DNA of 39,828 bases from NCBI RefSeq assembly GCF_014384995.1, contig NZ_JACRSY010000029.1:1-39828 (forward strand), read 5' to 3'. The notes under the pieces are model-generated. The model made no database searches, was not told the DNA's origin, and worked only from the letters and a program-made list of their open reading frames with translations. The DNA comes from Zhenhengia yiwuensis (GTDB lineage: Bacteria > Bacillota > Clostridia > Lachnospirales > Cellulosilyticaceae). Both the position numbers and the translations under genes were made by a program. This document shows positions 7,133 through 16,111 of this stretch, in pieces (the stretch's first letter is position 1; every line of letters starts with the position of its first letter).

Positions 7133-9696
7133 TTATTTTTTCTCCTTTCCTTAGAATAAGGAGTATGGATAAGAGGGAGGCTAGTTCGGAATTCGCCATC
7201 ATATTGCCAGTAAGCTAGTGCTACAGCAGGAGCTGTAGGAATAGAGCAGATTTCTCCAATACCTTTAGCTCCATAAGCAAGATCAGAGTGATTCTTTTCT
7301 ATAATAATGGTTTCAATTTCAGGAACATCTGGTGCTTTAAATAAGCCAAGTGTACCAAACTTAGCAGTAGGCATGCAGTCTGTAAGCGGATAATTTTCTG
7401 TAAGCGCATAGCCTAGACTCATAGTGACACCACCTTCTATTTGACCTTCTACATTTTTAGGGTTAATAGCACGGCCTACATCATGAGCAGCAATGACTTT
7501 TTCAATCTTACCTGCTTCATTTAGGATGATAAGGTGAGTAGCATAGCCATAGGCAATATGGCTCACAGGGTTTTCTTTAGGAGAACCCATTTTATCTGTA
7601 ATACCCACATATTCACCGTCATACTCCTTGCCATTTAGGGCATCTAAAGAAACGGCCTGTAAATCTTTAGCAAGCTTTAGTGCAGCAAGATGGGCCGCTT
7701 CACCGGTAAAAAGTGTCTGGCGAGAAGCTGTTGTATTACCGGCATTAGGGGCAAGTTTAGTATCTGGGGCTTCATGGATGATATCACTTGGTTTAAGATG
7801 AGTCGTTTCACATATAATCTGAGTCATAACGGTTCCAAGCCCCTGTCCAATACAGGCAGCACTTGTACGAATATGCACTTTACCATCTATAATCACCAGT
7901 TTACAACGTCCGGTATCTGGAATACCCACACCCAGGCCAGCATTTTTAATGGCACAGGCAATACCTACATAAGGATGGGCATCATAATAAGGTTTCACGG
8001 CTTCAAGTGTTTCGACGAGGGCTGTATCATCACTTGCAATCTGGCCATTTGGCAATACCTGGCCAGGACGTATAGCATTACGCAGACGTATTTCATAAGG
8101 AGAGATGCCAACCATTTCTGCTAAGAGGTTAAGATTAGATTCCATAGCAAAACAGCTTTGTGTAACACCAAATCCTCTAAAGGCACCTGCAGGAGGATTA
8201 TTGGTATAGACAGCTTTGCCTAAAATATCAATATCTTGATAACTGTAAGGACCAGCTGCATGGGTACAAGCACGCTGCAGAACGGGACCGCCAAGAGAAG
8301 CATAAGCGCCTGTATCTGAAATAATCGTGGCTTTTAGTGCAAGGAGATACCCATTTTCATCACAAGCTGTTGTAAAATCCATTTCCATGGCATGGCGTTT
8401 AGGATGGACAATAAGACTTTCTTTTCGGGATAAGGATACTTTTACAGGGCATTTAAGGAGATAGGCAAGGAGAGCTGCATGATGTTGCACACTCATATCT
8501 TCTTTACCACCAAAACCACCTCCGACAGTTTTAGCAATGACTCTAACTTGCTCTGGCTCAAGTCCTAGCATAGCAGCACATTCTGTACGGGTTTGATAAA
8601 TACCTTGATCTGCAGAGTAAATGAGGATACCATCTTCATTTGGCAAGGCAATAGCGGATTCGGGTTCTAAAAAAGCATGTTCTGTAAAAGGCGTACTATA
8701 GTGACGCGTTACAACATATTTAGCTTGTTTAATTTTTTCATCTGCTTGACCTCTTACAAGATGTTCAATTTGAAGGACATTGCCGTTTTCATGGATGAGC
8801 GGTGCATCATTTTTTAAAGCTTCTATAGGACTTGTAATAGGTGCTAGTGGTGTATAGTCTACCTGAATAAGCTTCTTCGCAGATTCTACAATCTCTGGTG
8901 AACGTGCAGCGATAAGTGCAATAGCATCCCCCAAGTACCTCGTTGTACCACCTTCCTCAATGAGTACATCCCAGTCCTTTTTGAGATGGCCTATTTTATG
9001 TGCCCCAGGAATATCTTTAGATGTAATAATACCGAGTACACCATCAAGCTTTAATGCTTCATCAGTAGAAATATGATTCACAATAGCGCGTGGATAGGCA
9101 CTTCTTAAAGCAGATCCGTAAATCATGCCGTCTATGCGCATATCATCTACATATTCGGACTGCCCAAGAACTTTTTTCATAGCATCAATACGTCCGAGGG
9201 GATCACCTACTTGACCAGATGAAGTAGCAGAAGGAAGTGGTATGTGATTCCTTAAAAGTGAGGCAGCTAGTAAGATAGCTTTTTCGATTTTTTTATAGCC
9301 AGTACAACGGCAAATATTGTTTTTAATAGCTTCTTTAACTTGTTCAGGTGTAGGGTCTAGAACTTGGTCTAAAAGTCCTTTGGCGCTTATAACCATGCCA
9401 GGAATACAGAAGCCGCATTGTACGGCTCCTGCTTCACAAAAGGCATAGGCATACACGTCTTTCTCACGTTGAGTTAACCCTTCTACAGTTATAATATGTT
9501 TTCCATCTAATCTGTCAGTCTGAGGAATACAAGCTTTAGTGGCTTTGCCATTAATGAGTACTATACAAGTGCCACAGGCTCCTTCAGAGCAACCATTCTT
9601 AACAGAGACAAGATTTAGGTCTTCACGCAAAAAGGTAAGAAGTTTTTGATTACGACGGGGTGTAACTTGCTCGCCGTTAACAAAGAATGTAGACAT
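7129..9696 (-). CDS. xdhD: Fused selenium-type xanthine dehydrogenase (FeS + molybdenum domains)
   Basis: This 855-residue single-chain hydroxylase is of the XdhD / selenium-dependent molybdenum hydroxylase type. Residues 1-150 are a complete [2Fe-2S] module (C36, C41, C44, C56; C94, C97, C129, C131). Residues from about 165 on are the hammerhead and molybdopterin domains (GGGFGGKEDM, AFRGFGVTQ, GQGLGTVMTQ, AKGIGEICS with the catalytic Glu). No FAD domain is present, so it needs a separate electron partner; the flavin-containing YgfK encoded immediately upstream is the obvious candidate (inference). ATG 9696 has AGGAGG eight bases upstream. In gut anaerobes this type belongs to the uric-acid utilisation cluster. 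Confidence 0.9.
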   Translation of the reverse strand: MSTFFVNGEQVTPRRNQKLLTFLREDLNLVSVKNGCSEGACGTCIVLINGKATKACIPQTDRLDGKHIITVEGLTQREKDVYAYAFCEAGAVQCGFCIPGMVISAKGLLDQVLDPTPEQVKEAIKNNICRCTGYKKIEKAILLAASLLRNHIPLPSATSSGQVGDPLGRIDAMKKVLGQSEYVDDMRIDGMIYGSALRSAYPRAIVNHISTDEALKLDGVLGIITSKDIPGAHKIGHLKKDWDVLIEEGGTTRYLGDAIALIAARSPEIVESAKKLIQVDYTPLAPITSPIEALKNDAPLIHENGNVLQIEHLVRGQADEKIKQAKYVVTRHYSTPFTEHAFLEPESAIALPNEDGILIYSADQGIYQTRTECAAMLGLEPEQVRVIAKTVGGGFGGKEDMSVQHHAALLAYLLKCPVKVSLSRKESLIVHPKRHAMEMDFTTACDENGYLLALKATIISDTGAYASLGGPVLQRACTHAAGPYSYQDIDILGKAVYTNNPPAGAFRGFGVTQSCFAMESNLNLLAEMVGISPYEIRLRNAIRPGQVLPNGQIASDDTALVETLEAVKPYYDAHPYVGIACAIKNAGLGVGIPDTGRCKLVIIDGKVHIRTSAACIGQGLGTVMTQIICETTHLKPSDIIHEAPDTKLAPNAGNTTASRQTLFTGEAAHLAALKLAKDLQAVSLDALNGKEYDGEYVGITDKMGSPKENPVSHIAYGYATHLIILNEAGKIEKVIAAHDVGRAINPKNVEGQIEGGVTMSLGYALTENYPLTDCMPTAKFGTLGLFKAPDVPEIETIIIEKNHSDLAYGAKGIGEICSIPTAPAVALAYWQYDGEFRTSLPLIHTPYSKERRKNK

Positions 9697-9715
9697 GTGT
9701 ACCTCCTATTTAGAT

Positions 9716-12697
9716 TTAAATAAGATAAGCATACTCATTAAAGAGTGCTAAAATGAAAGGCTTAAGTGTAAAGCGATCATCTAGTTCATGAGCATGTAAA
9801 ATGCTTATTTTTTTATCTATACGTAACTTAATAGCTTTTGTAGTAAAATCCGCAACAAATAGGCCTGAATTTGTACTACTGTTAAATGCTTCTAATGTAT
9901 GGAATAGGGTAAATTTATCTCGGTATGGTGCACTATTGTAAGGACAGAAAATCGTACAGTTACCACATTCATTACACATACAATCAATGTGAAGAATTTG
10001 TTTTTTGCCTTCTACATCTAATGTCACATTAGCACGATTTGGACAGACATCTACGCAGCATTCACAGATTTTATCGCATTCTAAGCAGCGAATAGATTCA
10101 TCCTCTACTGAACCATTAGTTTTTAATATACCTTTCTTGCTATAGACTTCATCCGTTCTAAGCGAGTGAGTAGAAGTTGGTATAGAAGAAAATATTAAGT
10201 TTTCACGTTTTAAAATAGTTTTAGCAGCAAGGGTTGCATCATGAATAGCAGATACAACTGTAGAAGGTCCACTACGTGCATCGCCTATAACAAAGGTGTT
10301 AGACAGTAGCTCTGTGGTGAAAGGGTCATGAATTATAAAGCCTTTAGTATCAATAGGAAGTCCATTCATTTTAAAGAAATCTGTATCCACTTTTTCGCCT
10401 ACGGCACTAATGAGTGTATCAATAGGAAGATTTACTTTTTCTTCAGTTGGAATAGGCTGTAGTCTGCCAGAGGCATCAGGATGACCTAAGTTCATTTTGA
10501 TGCAGGTGAGCATACCTTCCTTAAATTGCTGTGGGCTAAGTAATTCTTTAAACAATACGCCGTCTTTAAGTGCCAGTTCAAGTTCTTCTGTGTCAGCAGG
10601 CATATAACGTTTTGTCCTTCTATAAACTAAGTACACATTCTCTACACCAGGTACACGCTTAGCAGCTCTAGCAGCATCCATAGCTGTATTACCACCGCCT
10701 ATAATAGCAACATTCTTTCCCAGGTTAAGAACGCTAGGGTCTGATTTAAATTGTTCTAAGAAATGGATGACATTAAGTGGTACATCACCTTCTAAATTGA
10801 GATGTCCTGGTTGCCATGCACCTGTTGCAATAAGTATATATTGGAAACCTTCTGATTTAAGTGCGTCAAGAGAGGTAATTTCACGACCAAGTTCAAATTT
10901 AACCCCGTACTGGCAAATAAGGCGAATATCTTTATAAAGTGCCTGATTAGCTATTCTAAAATCTGGAATAACAAAACGTACAATACCACCAAGTGCCTTA
11001 CGTTTTTCAAATACTGTAACATCCATACCACTACGTGCTAAGAAGTAAGCAGCTGCAAGCCCAGCAGGACCACTTCCAATAATAGCTACTTTATGAGGGC
11101 TTTGAATAGAAGGAGGAGTAAGAGTCTCTAGAAGGGCATCAAAACCTTGAGTCGCTGCTTCTAGCTTTACCTGACGAATAGAGATTTCCTCTTCATAAAA
11201 GTTACGTCTACATTTAGTAGTACAAGTATGATTGCAGATAGTACCTGTCACAAAAGGTAGTGGATTTTTTAAAGTAATCACTTTAAGAGCTTCTAAATAT
11301 TGTCCTTCACCTACAAGACGTATATATTCAGGAATGTCTTGCTCAATAGGGCAACCTTTTTGACAGGGGGCAAAAGTACAGTTTAGCAGTGGAACAGAAC
11401 TTTCTATTTTACGAGCAGGCAAAGGTTTAATGGCTTTCGTATAGTGTGTATCTGTATAAGTTGTCTGTAAGAAGGTGTAGAGTCTAGAAAGAGCTATAGG
11501 TTTATGAGGCACCTCTTTAGAAGTATTAAGAAGAGAGGCAATTTGATAAAATCGGTTATAGCCACCAGGTTTAAGCAGTGTAGTTGCAAAGGTGATAGGA
11601 TAAATACCCAGTTCAAATAGCCCTTTAATATTGTAGGCATCTACACCACCAGAGAAAGAAATATTAAGGTTACCTTTAAAAGTATGAGCAAGTTTGTAAG
11701 CAAGTGAAAGAGTCAGTGGGAAAAGTGCACGTCCAGACATATACATCTCTTTACCAGGAAGTTCAGAACGTGTGATTTGAACAGGGAATGTATTTGTCAA
11801 TTTAACACCAAAGGTAAGTGACAGTTTATTCGAAAGGGCGATTAATCTTTCAAGCATAGGAACAGCCTGATCAAACTGAAGATCATGTTCAAAATGATGA
11901 GTATCAAAAACAAGATAGTCGTAGCCCATTTGATTAAGAATGGTGCGTGTGAAATCATAGCCTAGAAGTGTAGGATTGCATTTAATATAAGTATGCAGTC
12001 CTTTTTCTTTTAAAAGATAAGTAGCAATGCGTTCAATTTCATCAGGTGGACAGCCATGTAGTGTAGAAAGGGTAACAGAAGAGGAAATATGAGAAGAGAT
12101 GCCTAAAAGATAGGTTTCATCAATACATTGAAATGCTTGAAGATGAGACTTAGCCCACTCTATACAGGCATGCCATATAGGCGTAGAAGAAGCATCTTTA
12201 AGCCCTTCAATAAAGGTATTAATTTTAGTAGAACGAATCCCTTCTAAGTCATAGCCTACACTCATGTTGAAAATAAAGCCGTTAGGGTCACCTAAGTCAA
12301 ATTCTTTACTCATAAGTTTTAAAGCAAACCAAGCTTTAATATATTCTTCTAAAGCCTCAGGTACAGTAAGCTCAGTAGACCATTCTACATTGTAGCACTC
12401 ATCCTCTGCCCTTATGCAGGGCTTATCAACAGGTAAGTCTTCTCCATCTAAAGTCTGTACAGTTTTGAGCTCAAAGAATCTAGCACCAGCTAGATAGGCA
12501 GCAATAATATTTTGAGCAAGCTGTGTATGGGGGCCAGCAGCAGGTCCGCAAGGTATTTCAAGTTTTTCGTTAAATAAATTTAAATATTTATGAGATGTTG
12601 TTTTAAAAATCTGTTTAATACCAAAGACATGTTCTTTTTCTATTAGAATCCATTCCATTAACTTGGGAAAAGGAATAGGTGTCATACGATCATTCAT
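9716..12697 (-). CDS. ygfK: YgfK-type iron-sulfur flavoprotein ('putative selenate reductase' subunit)
   Basis: This 993-residue multidomain redox protein has an N-terminal dihydroorotate-dehydrogenase-like barrel of about 400 residues. A glutamate-synthase-small-subunit-like part follows, with Cys motifs (CTFAPCQKGCP), a GSGPAGLAAA FAD-binding site and a GGGNTAMDAAR NAD(P)-binding site. The C-terminal ferredoxin region has CLECDKICECC and CNECGNCTIFCP. This is the full YgfK architecture. The name selenate reductase comes from E. coli annotation; in anaerobes it is part of the uric-acid degradation cluster, probably transferring electrons for ring reduction or to XdhD (inference). ATG 12697 has a GGGGAG site. 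Confidence 0.9.
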   Translation of the reverse strand: MNDRMTPIPFPKLMEWILIEKEHVFGIKQIFKTTSHKYLNLFNEKLEIPCGPAAGPHTQLAQNIIAAYLAGARFFELKTVQTLDGEDLPVDKPCIRAEDECYNVEWSTELTVPEALEEYIKAWFALKLMSKEFDLGDPNGFIFNMSVGYDLEGIRSTKINTFIEGLKDASSTPIWHACIEWAKSHLQAFQCIDETYLLGISSHISSSVTLSTLHGCPPDEIERIATYLLKEKGLHTYIKCNPTLLGYDFTRTILNQMGYDYLVFDTHHFEHDLQFDQAVPMLERLIALSNKLSLTFGVKLTNTFPVQITRSELPGKEMYMSGRALFPLTLSLAYKLAHTFKGNLNISFSGGVDAYNIKGLFELGIYPITFATTLLKPGGYNRFYQIASLLNTSKEVPHKPIALSRLYTFLQTTYTDTHYTKAIKPLPARKIESSVPLLNCTFAPCQKGCPIEQDIPEYIRLVGEGQYLEALKVITLKNPLPFVTGTICNHTCTTKCRRNFYEEEISIRQVKLEAATQGFDALLETLTPPSIQSPHKVAIIGSGPAGLAAAYFLARSGMDVTVFEKRKALGGIVRFVIPDFRIANQALYKDIRLICQYGVKFELGREITSLDALKSEGFQYILIATGAWQPGHLNLEGDVPLNVIHFLEQFKSDPSVLNLGKNVAIIGGGNTAMDAARAAKRVPGVENVYLVYRRTKRYMPADTEELELALKDGVLFKELLSPQQFKEGMLTCIKMNLGHPDASGRLQPIPTEEKVNLPIDTLISAVGEKVDTDFFKMNGLPIDTKGFIIHDPFTTELLSNTFVIGDARSGPSTVVSAIHDATLAAKTILKRENLIFSSIPTSTHSLRTDEVYSKKGILKTNGSVEDESIRCLECDKICECCVDVCPNRANVTLDVEGKKQILHIDCMCNECGNCTIFCPYNSAPYRDKFTLFHTLEAFNSSTNSGLFVADFTTKAIKLRIDKKISILHAHELDDRFTLKPFILALFNEYAYLI

Positions 12698-12715
12698 TTT
12701 ATTAACTCCCCTCTT

Positions 12716-14035
12716 TTAAACACGATTCCAAAGTGCCTGCGCGAGCTGGCGAGATTTAGCCATAAGACGCTCCTCATCGGCTATAAGAATTTGCCTATCC
12801 TTCATAAGGACTTTGCCATTTGCTATAGTTGTCGTTACAAACCTGCCATTTAATCCAAATAAAAGATGTCCGTTTAAGGTATGCGTATTAAGTGGTGTTT
12901 GAGGGATATAGTCAGCTACAATCACATCAGCTGCATAGCCAGGTTTTAAGACACCTACAGATTTTGTAAAGAAACGGCTAACTATTTTAGGGTTGTATTC
13001 AAAGAGCATGGTGGGAATCTCCTCCCAAGCTACAGCTGGATTACATGTATGGTGTTTTTGAAGGATATTTGCTACTTTTAAAGATTCAAATAGATCATTG
13101 GTATAACCGTCTGTACCAAGTCCTATTAAAATGCCTCTTTTAAAAAGTTCTAATACAGGTGGCGCCCCTACAGCATTACCCATATTACTTTCTGGATTAT
13201 GGACCACTACAGTATCTGTTTCTTTAAGAAGGTCCATTTCATCTGGAGTAATATGAATACAATGTCCGGCAATCGTATGAGGACCTAATATATCTTGGTC
13301 AAACAGACGATGAAGTACACGTTTACCATATTTTTTAAGGCTATCATAGACATCCTCTATACCTTCAGCTACATGAATGTGGTAACCACTACCTTTTGGA
13401 AGGTGGCTACGACAGTAGTCGAGGGTAGCATCTGAAAGTGTAAAGGAGGCATGAAGCCCCATCAATCCTTTTTGCATAGGATGGTTTTGAGAAGCTTTTA
13501 TAAAAGCTTCATTCTCTTTAACAGCTCGTTTCATTTTATCCTGTCCATCACGGTCAGAAACTTCATAGCAAAGACATGTACGTAGGCCTAATTCATTAGC
13601 CACATCAGAAATAGCAAATAGACTATCTGTAATTTCACCATAGCTTGCATGATGGTCAAAGATAGTTGTCACACCATTTTTAATACAATCTAGATAAGTC
13701 CAATAAGCGCTATATCTAGTATCTTCTAAAGTTAAGTGGCGGTCCAGTTTCCACCAGGTGTGCTCTAAAATATCTAGGAAGTTACGAGGTGGTGGACCAC
13801 CTAAGGAAGCACCTCGTGCAAAAGCACTATAAATATGATTATGCGTATTAATAAGCCCTGGCATAATGAGCCCCTTTTTAGCATCGATAAAAGTAGCAGA
13901 AGGGTGCTGCGTCTTAAGGTGCGCTGTAGGACCTATAGCCATAATGGTATCTTTTTCTATGGCAACACAGCCATCTTGTAAAAACGGTTGTTTTTCATCT
14001 CTTGAAACTAAATAACCATTTCCAATGAGTAACAT
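12716..14035 (-). CDS. ssnA: SsnA-type amidohydrolase
   Basis: This 439-residue metal-dependent amidohydrolase is of the SsnA family, which is linked in genomes to selenium-dependent molybdenum hydroxylases. Ligands are H65 and H67 (INTHNHIYSAFARG), then GLHASFTLS, YHIHVAEG, AGHCIHI and GLGTDGYTNDLFE, all in the expected order and intact. The likely role is a hydrolytic ring-opening or deamination step in anaerobic purine/urate breakdown; the exact reaction is not established from sequence. It is the first gene of the leftward operon, 200 bp from the divergent regulator gene, with a start at ATG 14035 behind AGGGG/AGGAA. Confidence 0.9.
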   Translation of the reverse strand: MLLIGNGYLVSRDEKQPFLQDGCVAIEKDTIMAIGPTAHLKTQHPSATFIDAKKGLIMPGLINTHNHIYSAFARGASLGGPPPRNFLDILEHTWWKLDRHLTLEDTRYSAYWTYLDCIKNGVTTIFDHHASYGEITDSLFAISDVANELGLRTCLCYEVSDRDGQDKMKRAVKENEAFIKASQNHPMQKGLMGLHASFTLSDATLDYCRSHLPKGSGYHIHVAEGIEDVYDSLKKYGKRVLHRLFDQDILGPHTIAGHCIHITPDEMDLLKETDTVVVHNPESNMGNAVGAPPVLELFKRGILIGLGTDGYTNDLFESLKVANILQKHHTCNPAVAWEEIPTMLFEYNPKIVSRFFTKSVGVLKPGYAADVIVADYIPQTPLNTHTLNGHLLFGLNGRFVTTTIANGKVLMKDRQILIADEERLMAKSRQLAQALWNRV

Positions 14036-14235
14036 TTCCTACCCCTCTCTTGAAAATTAGAAAAACATTTAAGTCTCTGTTTATGTTTATGATGGAATGA
14101 GACAGAACTGAACCATATACCAAAATTTTTTAGCATACCTAAAATTTTTTTATAAAAAGTGTATATAATTTTTCTATTCTGAAAAAGTGCGCATATACTC
14201 TTATTAGAAGTTCACTGAAATGGGGAGAAAGGTTG
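14036..14235. promoter_or_regulatory. Divergent control region between the two purine operons
   Basis: This 200-bp AT-rich region separates the two operons. It contains a pair of direct repeats, ATACCAAAATTTTTT (14117-14131) and ATACCTAAAATTTTTT (14135-14150), centred about two helical turns apart. A second pair is AAAAAGTGTATATA (14154-14167) and AAAAAGTGCGCATATA (14082+100 to 14197, i.e. 14182-14197). TATACT at 14194-14199 could be a rightward -10, but its -35 is poor. These repeats are candidate binding sites for the adjacent YheO-type regulator (inference). Confidence 0.5.
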
Positions 14236-14883
14236 ATGCAAAATAAGATACCTATAGAATTTATAAGCAGGTTAGCAGAAGCGCTAGGTAAACAATTTGG
14301 GTTAGAGTGTGAAGTAACTATACATGATTTGACACTTGATGATAAAGAACATACTATTGTACAAATTGAAAATGGTCATGTTACACATCGTCAAGTAGGA
14401 GATGGTGCTTCTGAAGTGGTGCTTGAAACGCTAAGACATCATAAGGGAGAGGACCAGATTGGTTATTGTGTTAGTACAGAAGATGGGAGATTGTTACGAT
14501 CTAGTACCATATACATTAAGAATGAAAAAGGCGAGGTTGAGGGTATTTTCTCTATTAACTATGATATAACAAAGCTCATGCTAGCTGAAAATGTACTGAG
14601 TCAGTTAATTAGGGATACGAAGCAGCTTTCTGCCCCTGCAGCTAAAATTACCACGAAAGTTGAGGACTTACTAGAAGATCTTATAGAAAGAGCCACCCAG
14701 CTTATAGGAAAACCCGTCGCACTTATGAATAAAGAAGATAAAATAAGAGCCATACAATTTTTAGAAGAAGCAGGAGCTTTTTTAATTACTAAATCAGGTG
14801 ATAAGGTATCTGAGTACTTCGGTATTTCAAAATACACACTTTATAATTATATGGAAAAGAAAGCAACTAAAAATGGCAAGTAG
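14236..14883 (+). CDS. YheO-type PAS/HTH transcriptional regulator
   Basis: This 215-residue regulator has an N-terminal YheO-like PAS domain (about residues 8-115; ECEVTIHDL, GRLLRSSTIYIKN, GIFSINYDI) and a C-terminal HTH of the DauR/HTH_22 type (IRAIQFLEEAGAFLI, VSEYFGISKYTLYNYM). Such proteins sense small molecules and control adjacent catabolic genes. The ATG at 14236 is preferred over the TTG at 14233 because it sits nine bases from GGGGAG. It lies at the head of the rightward operon and divergent from the leftward one, so it is the likely purine-responsive regulator of both. The ligand is unknown; activator or repressor action cannot be told. Confidence 0.85.
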   Translation: MQNKIPIEFISRLAEALGKQFGLECEVTIHDLTLDDKEHTIVQIENGHVTHRQVGDGASEVVLETLRHHKGEDQIGYCVSTEDGRLLRSSTIYIKNEKGEVEGIFSINYDITKLMLAENVLSQLIRDTKQLSAPAAKITTKVEDLLEDLIERATQLIGKPVALMNKEDKIRAIQFLEEAGAFLITKSGDKVSEYFGISKYTLYNYMEKKATKNGK

Positions 14884-14895
14884 GAGGATCTTTTA

Positions 14896-16098
14896 ATGGA
14901 ACAAATTAAATGGATAGAGAACAAGATGGTACATACAAATGGTGATCATCTTTCTATTATGTCTGTAGATGAGGTACAAAAAGCAAAACATTTTCATGAG
15001 AGTTTTCCAATGTATAATGAAACACCTTTAGTAGCCCTTAATCATCTTGCAGACTTTTACCATTTAGGAGGCATTTATGTTAAAGACGAATCGTATCGTT
15101 TTGGATTAAATGCTTTTAAAGTTTTAGGTGGCTCCTTTGCAATGGCTAAACATATTGCTAAACAGCTTGGAAAAGATGTGGGTGAATTAGATTATCAAAC
15201 CTTTACTTCAAAAGATCTTAAGAAGCAGCTTGGAGAAGTTACTTTCTTTACAGCAACAGATGGTAATCATGGAAGAGGGGTAGCTTGGGCTGCACGTCAA
15301 CTGGGTCAAAAAGCTGTAGTTTATATGCCTAAAGGTACTCAGCAAATTAGACTTGAGAATATCCAAAAAGAGGGTGCTACAGCAACTATTGAAGAGGTTA
15401 ACTATGATGAATGTGTACGTCTTGCAAGTGCCCATGCTAATCGCACACCAGGTGGTGTAATGGTTCAAGATACAGCTTGGGAAGGCTATGAGGAGATTCC
15501 GGCATGGATTATGCAAGGCTATGGCACAATGGCTATGGAAGCAGCTAGCCAGCTGGGAAAGAAGCCTACTCATATTTTTGTGCAAGCAGGAGTAGGTTCA
15601 TTAGCAGGAGCAGTTCAAGGCTATTTTTCTAATCTTTACCCAAATGAAGAAATTACAACGGTTATTGTTGAATCTTCTAAGGCAGACTGCCTTTATAAAT
15701 CTGCAAAGGCGGGAGATGGCAATATACGTATAGTAACAGGAGATATGCCAACGATTATGGCAGGGCTTGCATGTGGAGAACCGAATACCATTTCCTGGGA
15801 AATTCTAAAAAATAATAGTAGTTTCTTTGTATCTTGCCCTGATTGGGTAGCTGCAAAAGGCATGTGTATGTTAGGGGCTCCTTTAAAAGATGATACAAGA
15901 GTTATATCAGGTGAATCAGGTGCAGTGAGTATGGGACTTCTAGCAAGTATTATGGAAATAGAAGAGATGAAATCACTTAAACAAGCCCTTAATTTAGACG
16001 AACATTCTGTTATCTTAATGTTTTCAACAGAGGGGGATACAGATCCCGAGCATTATAGAGATGTTGTTTGGAATCATAAAATGAAATTATCATTTTAA
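14896..16098 (+). CDS. ygeX: Diaminopropionate ammonia-lyase
   Basis: This 400-residue PLP enzyme of fold type II splits 2,3-diaminopropionate to pyruvate and two ammonia. The Schiff-base lysine is K75 in RFGLNAFKVLGGSFA, and D122 in the TATDGNHGRG loop is the second conserved catalytic residue. The glycine-rich phosphate loop AGVGSLAGAV is also intact. Length is typical. In the uric-acid cluster of anaerobes YgeX removes the diaminopropionate formed from the purine carbon skeleton. It starts 12 bp after the regulator gene with AGGAGG. Confidence 0.95.
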   Translation: MEQIKWIENKMVHTNGDHLSIMSVDEVQKAKHFHESFPMYNETPLVALNHLADFYHLGGIYVKDESYRFGLNAFKVLGGSFAMAKHIAKQLGKDVGELDYQTFTSKDLKKQLGEVTFFTATDGNHGRGVAWAARQLGQKAVVYMPKGTQQIRLENIQKEGATATIEEVNYDECVRLASAHANRTPGGVMVQDTAWEGYEEIPAWIMQGYGTMAMEAASQLGKKPTHIFVQAGVGSLAGAVQGYFSNLYPNEEITTVIVESSKADCLYKSAKAGDGNIRIVTGDMPTIMAGLACGEPNTISWEILKNNSSFFVSCPDWVAAKGMCMLGAPLKDDTRVISGESGAVSMGLLASIMEIEEMKSLKQALNLDEHSVILMFSTEGDTDPEHYRDVVWNHKMKLSF

Positions 16099-16111
16099 GG
16101 GGGAAATAAAG

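Noticed and set aside
7690..8124. Plus-strand open frame of 144 codons inside xdhD
   Set aside because: It is antisense to a conserved enzyme gene, has no ribosome site and an atypical composition.
7129..9696. Selenocysteine insertion in the selenium-type hydroxylases
   Set aside because: No in-frame TGA is present in either molybdenum subunit; any selenium would be a labile ligand of the cofactor.
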